This document shows positions 28,042 to 36,361 of a DNA stretch of 36,361 nt, piece after piece. A program made the position numbers and the translations under genes. This DNA comes from Irpex lacteus (Eukaryota > Basidiomycota > Agaricomycetes > Polyporales > Irpicaceae): assembly GCA_001986395.2 (NCBI GenBank), contig MQVO02000099.1, positions 1 through 36,361 of the forward strand, read 5' to 3'. Each line of letters opens with the position of its first letter. The first letter of the stretch is position 1. The notes under the pieces are model-generated. The model did no database searches and was not told the DNA's origin. It saw only the letters and a program-made list of their open reading frames with translations.

Positions 28042-28353
28042 GGCCTGCTCAACAATTCGCAGATTATGGGAAAGTCGATGTCTTCGTTGCCCTGTGTGAG
28101 ACCTGGTTTATATATGCGCGACGACCGTGGCTTCTGTGGGGGTCGCCATCGAGCCCCGCCACGCTCGCTCGCCAATGGCCACAGCCGTTCTTGATACACT
28201 CGACGAATGTCATGGTGGTCCAGAATAGGCAATGAATGTCAAGGGGCGTCACGAATCGGTCACAGCTGTGTGCGACGCGCACTTCGATCGTGGTTAACTC
28301 TTGATCGGCTTTGCACGGCAATACGAGATGTGATGTAATACGGCGCTAATCAA

Positions 28354-28360
28354 TGACTCA
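28354..28360. promoter_or_regulatory. TGACTCA, candidate AP-1/bZIP site
   Basis: Perfect 7-bp palindromic bZIP site, 375 bp before reductase A and 313 bp before nitrate reductase. A 7-mer can occur by chance. Confidence 0.3.
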
Positions 28361-28639
28361 GCAGGAGTCCTTCTGCTGTCCTCTGTTTGAGTTGCCCCAA
28401 GTGGTAAAGCATGACAACCAGGAACGCCACAAAGTCACTTGGCCAAGTACTGCAGTGTGAAGTAAGCAGACAACTTGCGTGAGGCCACTTGGTTCGCAGC
28501 TGACAAAAGGAGATATCCCCAGATTCTCGTGGCACCCCCGATGTCCGCTGATGACACACAGTGACAGAAGCCCACGATGGAGATTCATGGAACACTGCAG
28601 AGAGAAAGGAATAGATATGCAAGCGATTGAACACAGAAG

Positions 28640-28646
28640 TATAAAA
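28640..28646 (+). promoter_or_regulatory. TATA box of reductase A
   Basis: TATAAAA in the context GAACACAGAAGTATAAAA, 89 bp before the ATG; the same context recurs before reductase B. Confidence 0.7.
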
Positions 28647-28728
28647 GGCAGAGTACCAGACTTCACTCAACCTCATCACCACCTATCAATCCACACACCA
28701 CACACTAACCCAACCGACATCTACTTCA

Positions 28729-30184
28729 ATGGCACCTGTGAAGAACGGACGTCTCCTCTTCAACGAGCGCCCAGATGGTAAGCCATACTATGACTGTCGC
28801 TCGCCATGACATACTAACGCGTCGTTATGGCAGATTACCCCGTACCTGGCAAACACACTGTCTACGACGAGTCAGAGACCATTGACCTCGAGAATGTGCC
28901 TTTGAACGGCGGATTTCTGGTTAAGGTCCTCGTACTCTCGATGGATCCCTACCTACGCGGGAAGATGCGCAAGGTCGCAGACCTCGGGGTGAGTGCCACA
29001 CGCCCGAACCGTCGTCATACCAGTCTAACACGCTATATGTACGCAACTAGGATTCATTTGAAATCGGAAAACCGTTCGTATTGAATCCGTAGCGTTCGAT
29101 ACTCCTACTAAATAACACCGCTTCATCACAGACTGTACAACGAAGGCGTTGGCAAAGTCCTTCGATCGGAACATCCTGACGTAAAGGCAGGCGATCACAT
29201 CTTTGGCACTCTTCGTGGGTACATTCACCTTACGTGCTGCTGATAACTCATCGGTTGTGCTCCCCTAGCTTTCCAGCAGTACGCCATCCTTCCGTCTCTT
29301 AAGGGGGTCGCGAGAGACGTCGTAATCCTTCATAACGAAGAAAATTTACCATGGAGTGCCTACACCGGCGTGTTAGGTATGCCAGGACAGACAGCGTACT
29401 TTGGCTGGAAGGAATACGCTAGTCCGACCAAGGGAGAGGTTGCTTTTGTCTCGGGAGCAGCTGGTTCGTGCATCTTCTCCGAATCTCCTCTGTCAATACA
29501 AGATAGCTAATTACGCTTCACTGGTCACACAGGTCCTGTGGGCTCATTTGTCGTTCAGCTAGCGAAAGCAGATGGCCTGAAAGTCATAGCCTCCGCTGGA
29601 TCCGACGAAAAAGTGGAGTTCGTAAAGTCTCTCGGTGCCGACTATGTTTTCAACTACAAGAAGGAGGATACAGCCAAGGTATTGGAGAGGGAAGGCCCCA
29701 TCAACATGTCAGTAGCATTATTCCTCTCACGTATCTTACCACGTCTGCTAATCACACATTCTCAGCTATTGGGACAACGTCGGCGGCTCGACTCTTGATG
29801 CTGCTCTAGCCAACGCCGCCCGCCAAGCACGCTTCATCGTATGTCTCCATTCCCTTACCACTTCTAATCATCTTCACTCTCGCTAAACGTCTTCGATAGG
29901 AATGCGGTATGATCTCAGGCTATAACCTCTCCGGCGGCGACATCATCCGCAACCTCTCCCGCGTCGTGTGGCGCGAGATCAAGCTTTTCGGGTTCATTGT
30001 ATACTCCCTCATGCCCAAGTACGGCTCCCAGTTCTACGAGGAGGTCCCAAAGCTTGTCAGGGATGGGACGATCAAGTTCACGGAGCACCGGTTCGTGGGT
30101 TTAGACCAGGCGGGTCACGCGATGGAGGCGGTGCAGAGAGGGACGAACAAGGCGAAAGCGGTAGTCATCGTCGCAGAGGACTAG
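28729..30184 (+). CDS. NADPH-dependent double-bond (alkenal/enone) reductase, paralogue A
   Basis: A zinc-free medium-chain reductase of the leukotriene B4 dehydrogenase / plant double-bond reductase type, which reduces the C=C bond of alpha,beta-unsaturated carbonyls with NADPH. Eight exons (28729-28777, 28834-28988, 29051-29073, 29132-29214, 29269-29463, 29533-29707, 29766-29838, 29900-30184) give 345 residues, the usual family length. Signatures: MDPYLRGKMRKV, GVLGMPGQTAYFGWKEYASP, the nucleotide-binding turn GAAGPVGSFVVQLAK, VIASAGSDEKVEFVKSLGAD, YWDNVGGSTLDAAL and the MISGYN segment holding the catalytic-region tyrosine. No zinc-ligand motifs. First of four paralogues; divergent from nitrate reductase. 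The substrate is inference. Confidence 0.92.
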
Positions 30185-30626
30185 GATTGCACGATTCTCG
30201 CATGCTAAGCCTGTATCTTATCTGGAAGTGAATCTAATGATACTGATGTACTGTGTTCGAAGTCCAAATGTCGAGGTTACGCCGGTGTGCAGTGCATATT
30301 CTTGTTACAACACCAATGGAGCGCCGATACATTATTCAGCATTGCACTGTTACTCATGCAGCTAACTTACACAAAAACAATGGGTAAGCAGCTGACAAAA
30401 GGAGAAATCCTTGGATTCCCGTAGCGCCCTCGATGTTTCATACACAGAAGCACACGACGGATATCCATCATGGTCACACGAACGCCGTGCAAGAGAGAAG
30501 GAAAACACATACCAACGATTGAGCACAGAAGTATAAAACATGCTATATCAGTCCTCCCTCAGACTCATACGCACTCAACATTCCAAGCACCAATCTCAAC
30601 TTACAGCTACCTCGACATCAACTTCA
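30185..30626. other. Intergenic region between reductases A and B
   Basis: Holds the 3' flank of A and the duplicated promoter of B: GCAGCTGACAAAAGGAGA at 30388-30405 and a TATA box at 30532-30538. The AP-1 palindrome of A appears only as a half-match, TTACTCA, at 30350-30356. Confidence 0.6.
30532..30538 (+). promoter_or_regulatory. TATA box of reductase B
   Basis: TATAAAA in GAGCACAGAAGTATAAAA, 95 bp before the ATG, matching the position in copy A. Confidence 0.7.
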
Positions 30627-32098
30627 ATGGCACCTATCAAGAACGGACGCCTCCTCTTCAACGAGCACCCAGATGGTACGCTATACAACACCATCACTGT
30701 CGACCGCCTTGAATTGATGCGTCGATGTTGTAGATTTCCCCGTACCAGGAAAGCACACGATATACGACGAGTCAGAAACCATTGACCTCGAGAATGTACC
30801 TCTGACCGGTGGATTTTTGGTCAAAATCCTCGTGCTCTCGATGGATCCCTACCTACGCGGGAAGATGCGCAAGGTTGCAGACTTCGGGGTGCGTGCCACA
30901 CCCCTGACCTGTCGCCACCGTGATGCGAGTCTAACAGGCTGTATATATTCCACAGAGCTCGTTCGAAATCGGAAAGCCGTTCGTACCATTGAATACAATC
31001 TACCGCGTTCGGTGCTCCTACTAAACATTGCCACTTCATCACAGACTCTACAACGACGGCGTTGGCAAAGTCCTTCGCTCAGAACATCCCGATGTAAAGA
31101 CAGGCGATCACATCTTCGGCTCTCTTCGTTGGTACCATTTTATCCTGCTCGCCACTATTAACTTACTAGTGTGTGCTCTTGTAGCTTTTCAGCAGTACAC
31201 CATCCTTCAGTCCCTCAAAGGACCAATGCGGGACTTCGTAATTCTCCATAACGAGGAGAACCTTCCGTGGAGTGCCTACACCGGCGTTTTAGGCATGCCA
31301 GGACAGTCAGCGTATTATGGCTGGAAGGAATACGCCAGCCCGACCAAAGGGGAGATTGCTTTCGTGTCCGGGGCAGCTGGTTTGTATATTCTCCCCGGAT
31401 CCCCTTTAACTGTGAAACGCTGATTGGATTGCTCACGTAGGTTCCGTGGGCTCTTTTGTCGTTCAGCTAGCCAAAGCAGACGGCTTGAAAGTTATAGCCT
31501 CCGCCGGGTCTGACGACAAAGTGGAGTTCGTAAAGTCTCTTGGTGCCGATCATGTATTCAACTATAAGAAGGAAGACACTACGAAGGTGTTGGAGAGGGA
31601 AGGCCCCATTAACATGTGATCAGAACCATTCCTCTCATATATTCTGATATGCGTGCTGACCCCATCTTCTCAGCTATTGGGACAACGTCGGCGGCTCGAC
31701 TCTCGACGCTGCTCTCGCCAACGCCGCCCCTCAAGCCCGCTTCATCGTACGTCTCCATCTCTACACCATTTCTAATCCTCTTCATCCCCGAGCCCACTAA
31801 TTGTCTCCGATAGGAATGCGGTATGATTTCGGGTTACAATCTCTCCGGCGGTGACATCATCCGCAACCTCTCCCGCGTCGTCTGGCGCGAGATCAAGCTC
31901 TTCGGATTCATCGTCGACTCTCTCTTCCCCAAATACGCTTCCGAGTTTTACGAGAAGGTCCCGAAGCTTGTCAGTGATGGGACAATCAAGTTCACAGAGG
32001 AGAGATTCGTTGGTTTGGATAGGGCGGGCCATGCTATGGAGGCGGTGCAGAGAGGGACGAACAATGCGAAAGTAGTGGTCATTGTTGCAGAAGATTGA
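30627..32098 (+). CDS. NADPH-dependent double-bond (alkenal/enone) reductase, paralogue B
   Basis: Near twin of A. Exons 30627-30675, 30734-30888, 30956-30978, 31045-31127, 31185-31379, 31441-31615, 31674-31746, 31814-32098 have exactly the same lengths as in A and also give 345 residues without a lesion. Most residues are identical; examples of change are GPVGSF to GSVGSF in the nucleotide-binding turn, DLG to DFG after exon 2, and FIVYSLMPKYG to FIVDSLFPKYA in the last exon. Intron sequences have drifted more than exons, which suggests selection on the protein. It should carry out the same reaction as A, perhaps with other substrates or timing. Confidence 0.92.
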
Positions 32099-32436
32099 GT
32101 ACATTCATTGTCAAATGCTGCGCGCTGAGCTCCCGTCTTCCTCAAGGAGGATTCATATTACTTAGTCGCAAACGAAATAATATGTTGTCGCTTGAGAACG
32201 TATTATGGGTAGCCTAGAAAGATCAAGTGCTTGAGTCCATCACGAGTGCGATAATACGGATGCATCGTATTCGAAGCCCAGTTATCGAGATTACGCTGAT
32301 GTGTAGTAGATGTACAACTTCCCTATCGAGAACATTCGCACATACTCCCACACCGGTGATCCCCTAGACCTCACGATCTTTCCTTCAAACTTCCTTCCTC
32401 CAAGATCCCTCCTGCACTATTCCCTGTACTACCTAC
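32099..32436. other. Convergent 3' region of reductases B and C
   Basis: 338 bp between two gene ends; contains the duplicated 3' flank of B. Nothing else seen. Confidence 0.5.
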
Positions 32437-33910
32437 TCACTCGTCAGCAACGACCACAACCGCCTTTGCCTTGTTCGTGCCCCTCTGAACCGCCTCTATA
32501 GCATGGCCCGCCTTCTCCAAGCCAATGAACCTCTCCTCCGTGTACTTGATCGTCCCGTTCTTGATCAACTTTGGCACCTCGGTGTAGAAATCGGTCAGGT
32601 ACTTGTCGCAGATGGAACTGATGAGGAAGCCTGTGATGGTAATCTGGCGGCCGACGATGTTCAAGGCGTTGCGGAGGGGTGCGGGTTCGGCGTTGTAGCC
32701 GGAGATCATGCCGCATTCCTAATTGACATGGGGGTCATATAGCAGATAGAAATCAGAAGGGATGTGACTAGAGGCGGTGAAATGAACACGTACGATGAAA
32801 CGAGCACGCATCGCTGCATTGTCAAGAGCAGCATCGAGCGTCTCACCTCCAACGTTGTCCCAGTAGACGTCAATGGGGCCTTCCTTCGACAATACCTCTG
32901 CGGTCTTGGTCGTCTTGTAGTTGAACACAACGTCTGCGCCGAGGCTCTTCACCCATGCGACTTTCTCATCGGAGCCTGCGGAGGCAATGACCTTCATTCC
33001 GTTCGCTTTCGCGAGTTGAACGACGAACGAGCCGACAGGTCCTGTGTATGCGGTCAACATTGACCATGAAACAAAGCTGACATGATAACGATGGGGGCTT
33101 ACCAGCTGCGGTGGTGATGAAGGCAGTTTCACCCTTCTTGGCATGGGAGTATTCCTTCCACGCGCAGTATGCTGTAAGACCTGATGTGCGAGAATGGCGT
33201 TTGATGTTACAAGGTCGTCGCTGGGCGTCGTAATAAAACCGAGCGCACCTGGCATACCAAGCACACCGACGTATGCAGTCCAAGGGAACTTCTCCTCGTT
33301 CGTAATGACGCGGGCGTACTGAAGGTTAGGGAGTACGACATACTTCTGGAATGCTAGTAGTCACGAGAGTTAGAAGGAAAAGACTAGTGGGAGGTAGAAT
33401 GTAACCGGTGACATACGCATTGCCATGTAGTATACGTGATCGCCGACCTTGACGCCATCGAATTCAGTACGGAGGACGACGCCAACGCCGAAGTTGATCA
33501 GACTGTTACAGAAAATGGTGCATGAGTCGTGAGGATATACTGTTATTCTGTTTGACACTGACGGCTTTCCGAGTTCAAACGATCCCTATGAAATGGAATA
33601 TAGACACTATTAGTGCACGGGTTAACAGGTTGAAAAAGGAGGACAACATACGACGTAGGACTTTGATTCGTTCATCCGTCCGCGCATGTACGGATCGATG
33701 GAGACACAGAGAACCTTCAACAGGTATCCTCCGTTCAGAGGGATGTTGTCGGTGTCGATGATCTCCGACTCGACGTACACAGTGGTTTGTCCCGGGACGG
33801 GATAGCCTACAAGCAGGTCGATTTGTGAGCCACAAAACGAAATGTACGATTGTGCACGCACCTTTAGGACGTTCGTTGAACAGAAGCTTGCCATTCTTTA
33901 CGGGTGCCAT
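32437..33910 (-). CDS. NADPH-dependent double-bond (alkenal/enone) reductase, paralogue C
   Basis: Same family as A and B on the opposite strand, clearly more diverged. Start ATG 33910 (MAPVKNGKLLFNERPK), stop 32437-32439. Exon 1 (33910-33862) has the same 49 nt as in A. Signatures: SIDPYMRGRMNESKSY, LGMPG, GPVGSFVVQLAKANGMKVIA, NVGGETLDAALDNAA, ECGMISGYN, ending VVVVADE. All joints are in frame. It has one intron that A and B lack, inside the LGMPG/LTAY segment (about 33184-33248, phase 1), and it lacks the intron between GPID and YWDN. A TATA-like ATAAAA lies about 95 bp before the start on the minus strand. Likely an active enzyme, with a substrate range that may differ from A and B. Confidence 0.9.
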
Positions 33911-34367
33911 CTTGCAGTGAATGAGAATTCGAGTTTAAGTTGAGTACTGAGTAGATTTGCTGGGAGGTAGGGAGCTCCCCACCCATCTTGCTACAGCTTT
34001 TATGTGCCATTCGAAGCTGCGGGAAGTCTCTTTACCCTCGTCGCCCGATGTTTGAACGATCGTATGCCGCAAAGGGTGCAAGTGACAGTTGGACCGGCAA
34101 TGACGGCATTTGTTACCCGGTGATCTCAGGCTGGCTCGGCGTGCTGGACGCAGCGCCCGAAGTCGTTGTGGCGTCGCCGCACAAGCCAACCACGGCCTCG
34201 AAGCTTGAAAACTTGAGCCATCTACAGTCGATGTGTAAGCAACTGGAAAATCCCGGTGGGGAGTGTAAGCACACATTGTGTCCCCAACAAGTAAACGGCA
34301 ATGCATTCTCCAGTCTGAGCATGCGTCTGACTGATTATTCACTCAACATGCCCGAGTTTGAAAAACT
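33911..34367. other. Promoter side of reductase C
   Basis: About 460 bp between the start of C and the decayed 3' end of D. A TATA-like element (CTTTTATG on the plus strand) lies near 33998. No gene. Confidence 0.45.
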
Positions 34368-35951
34368 TCATTCTTCTGCGACAACAACGACAGACTTGCC
34401 CTTGTTCATTCCCCTTTGCACAGACTCGATAGCATTCCCGGCATTCTCCAAACCCATCGTCCGATCCTCCAGATACTTCAACTTTTCGTCGCTTACCAAA
34501 ACCTGGCACTTCAGCATAGAACTCATCTGCATACTTCGGAAGTAGGGTTCCCGCCAGAAAGCCGAATATCTTGATCTCGCGCCAGACCACCCTCGAGAGA
34601 TTCTTCACAATGTCTCCGTCTGGTACATTGTAACCCGAAATCATGCCGCATTCCTGTGCATGCGAGGAGCCAAGTCAGTCAGGGATTGGACAGAAGACGT
34701 TTGGGGAAGGCTTACGATAAACCGTGCACCCCTCGCAGCATTGGCAAGAGCTGCATCCAGCGTCGGCCCTCCTACATTATCCCAGTATCTACACAACCAC
34801 AAGAGAACCGCGATCAATGAAACCTCGCAGGCTACATAACGGACGACGACTACGCACATATCGATGGGACCCTCCCTCTCAAGAACGGCCGCGGGTATCC
34901 TCGTTCTTGTAGTTGAAAGCGTAGTCTACGCCAAGAGACTTGACGAATGCGACTTTCTCGTCAGAGCCTGCGCAGGCAATGACCTTAAGACCGTCCATCT
35001 TAGCGAGCTGTGCAACGAAAGAACCGACTGGGCCTGAGAAGTCACAACAAATCAGACCCTCTACTACGCGAGAGGATGAGTCGAGACAGTGCATGCGTAC
35101 CAGCGGCAGCAGAAACAAATGCGACCTCTCCCATCACAGAGCTCGCGTACTCTTTCCATGCACAGTACGCTGTTTGACCTGCGGACAAGGCAAGTAGCAG
35201 ATACTCAGGGAATACTGTCGGGTGGTCTGTATTAGATGCTAAATGACATACCTGGTATTCCTAAGATGCCGCAATATATACTCCACGGGAGATTCTCCTT
35301 GTTCTCCAGTATGATCCCGTCCCGAGCGAACTCTCCGCCTTTAAGAGTGCGGAGAACTGTGTAGTGCTGGAATGCTGTACATAGAAGTGTCGGATCAACC
35401 GGGTGGCACAAAATGTAGGCTAGAATGCTGAAGCACTCACGAATCCTGGCGTATATGTGGTCGCCAGCGTTGACGTCGGAATGTTCGAGCGAAGGACGAG
35501 GGCGACGCCGTCGTTATCCAACCTAATCGTCACCGCGTGGGCAAGTTCAGTATAATATTCCTTATTTGTGTCTTGCGAATCAAAGCGACGTACGGCTTCC
35601 CAATCTCATAGGACGGCTGTTCGCGATACCAGGTCGGAGTAACATCAGTGTGGACAGCCTCGAATGGGCAAGTCAATTGCAACCACATACCCCAGCATCA
35701 GCGATCTTCCTCATCTTCCCTCTCATATATGGATCGATAGATAGCACGAGCGTCTTGACCAGGAAGCCTCCATCGAGGAGTACATCGTCCAAGTCGATGG
35801 TCTCAGACTCGTCGTATACTATGTCCTTCCCCGGGATAGGATATTCTAGGTAAATACGTGTGAGCTGTAAATGTCATGAGCGTACGAGAGCGGTGATAGA
35901 TACCATCTGGTGACGCATAAAGATGAGTCGTCCATTCTTCACTGGGGCCAT
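34368..35951 (-). pseudogene. Double-bond reductase paralogue D, four frameshifts
   Basis: The whole family sequence can be followed from MAPVKNGRL at 35951 to the old stop at 34368-34370, but the frame breaks four times: a 1-nt loss in exon 1 near 35919 (48 instead of 49 nt, so the splice phase is wrong); a 1-nt loss near 35485 (between LRS and EHSDVNAGDHIY); a 1-nt gain near 34893 (between NYKNEDT and AAVLEREGP); and a net 1-nt gain near 34503 (after EVP, before LVSDEKLKYLEDRTMG). Between the breaks the protein is well kept: GQTAYCAWKEYASS, GPVGSFVAQLAKMDGLKVIA, YWDNVGGPTLDAALANAA, MISGYNVPDGDIVKNL. It shares with C the intron after LGIP. A young pseudogene unless the assembly is wrong here. 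Confidence 0.85.
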
Positions 35952-36361
35952 GTTGACTGAGTGCCAGTGGTGCACAGACAGGGTACCGAAGGTTCAATTA
36001 AGAAACACATGGTGAGAGAACTGGCAAGGCCATAAGGCTCGACTTCTGGTTAGGTGGTATGAATAGGGTGTTTTAGTAAGCATAGCCCCAGCGTGAGAGT
36101 GTGCTATTCAACGGGACGTGACAAGCCGAGTGTATGAGATAGCTATAGAGATTCCCACGGCCTATTTAGGCAGCTTTGTGGCGTAAATGACTGCCTGATT
36201 AGGCAATTTCCCATGCTTCGATTCTTGGTTGAAAACGTTAGAATTTCATGCTTGCTATGGCGAATGCCCTACTATGTACACTGAGGAGAAAAGACTATAG
36301 ACATAGGTGATACAACTTTCTTTTATATTCATCCATCCTATATTCAACAAAACTTTGAAGG
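35952..36361. other. Upstream flank of reductase D pseudogene
   Basis: About 410 bp, AT-rich towards the end, without a gene. Two short AGGC-type palindromes occur (GCCTATTTAGGC near 36161, GCCTGATTAGGC near 36193), about 32 bp apart. Confidence 0.4.

Larger units (their letters stand above)
28042..28728. promoter_or_regulatory. Divergent promoter region, nitrate reductase and reductase A
   Basis: 687 bp between two outward-reading genes. Seen: a perfect AP-1/Yap-type palindrome TGACTCA at 28354-28360, a block GCAGCTGACAAAAGGAGA at 28496-28513 repeated before reductase B, and a TATA box at 28640-28646. No gene. Confidence 0.6.
28496..30300 (+). repeat. Tandem duplication unit, copy A
   Basis: Promoter block, whole gene and about 100 bp of 3' flank (TTCGAAGTCCAAATGTCGAG near 30255) all recur in diverged form at 30388-32310, so the duplicated unit was about 1.8-1.9 kb. 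Edges are approximate. Confidence 0.7.
30388..32310 (+). repeat. Tandem duplication unit, copy B
   Basis: Counterpart of 28496-30300 in direct orientation; the 3' flank match TTCGAAGCCCAGTTATCGAG lies near 32270. Confidence 0.7.

Noticed and set aside
36161..36204. Paired AGGC palindromes as operator sites
   Set aside because: Too short and too AT-simple to claim; noted only in the flank description.

Overview
The window is nuclear DNA of a filamentous basidiomycete, most probably an Agaricomycete. The evidence is that nearly every gene is cut by introns of about 50-70 bp with GT..AG ends, and that the protein families fit: a basidiomycete-type P450, MYND-finger proteins, a phi-type GST, a multi-pass protein of a mushroom family, and a eukaryotic nitrate reductase. 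Exon models were made by eye from frame, splice signals and recalled family alignments; no database search was possible.

Left part (1-11.9 kb) is an accessory-looking region with several damaged genes. It holds the 3' part of a cytochrome P450 with two 1-nt frameshifts (1-1410), a MYND-finger gene with a nonsense codon and a frameshift (2106-4232), an intact 723-residue helical-repeat/MYND protein (4594-7035), a GST on the minus strand (7435-8365), a gene-free stretch with a 262-bp inverted-repeat element (8898-9159), and an uncharacterised, probably seven-helix membrane protein in nine small exons (9998-11243, minus). A 108-bp sequence occurs twice (7181-7288 and 10816-10923), the second time filling most of an intron of the membrane-protein gene.

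Middle part (11.9-23.5 kb) is housekeeping and undamaged: prolyl-tRNA synthetase (11897-14654, minus) with an upstream in-frame extension that looks like a mitochondrial presequence, mitochondrial isoleucyl-tRNA synthetase in 17 exons (14880-18906, minus), a divergently transcribed B-type cyclin with KEN box and D-box (19413-21446, plus), and a BCNT/SWC5-type chromatin factor (22484-23538, plus).

Right part (23.7-36.4 kb) begins with an assimilatory nitrate reductase (23706-28041, minus) carrying Mo-cofactor, cytochrome b5, FAD and NAD(P)H domains. Divergent from it starts an array of four paralogous NADPH-dependent double-bond (alkenal/enone) reductases of the medium-chain superfamily: two near-twin tandem genes on the plus strand (28729-30184 and 30627-32098) with the same eight-exon structure and duplicated promoters, one diverged intact gene on the minus strand with an extra intron (32437-33910), and one pseudogene on the minus strand with four frameshifts (34368-35951).

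Functionally, the accessory genes (P450, GST, four reductases) suggest oxidative and electrophile detoxification, but apart from the reductase array nothing shows that they act as one pathway. I see no CRISPR array, tRNA or rRNA.
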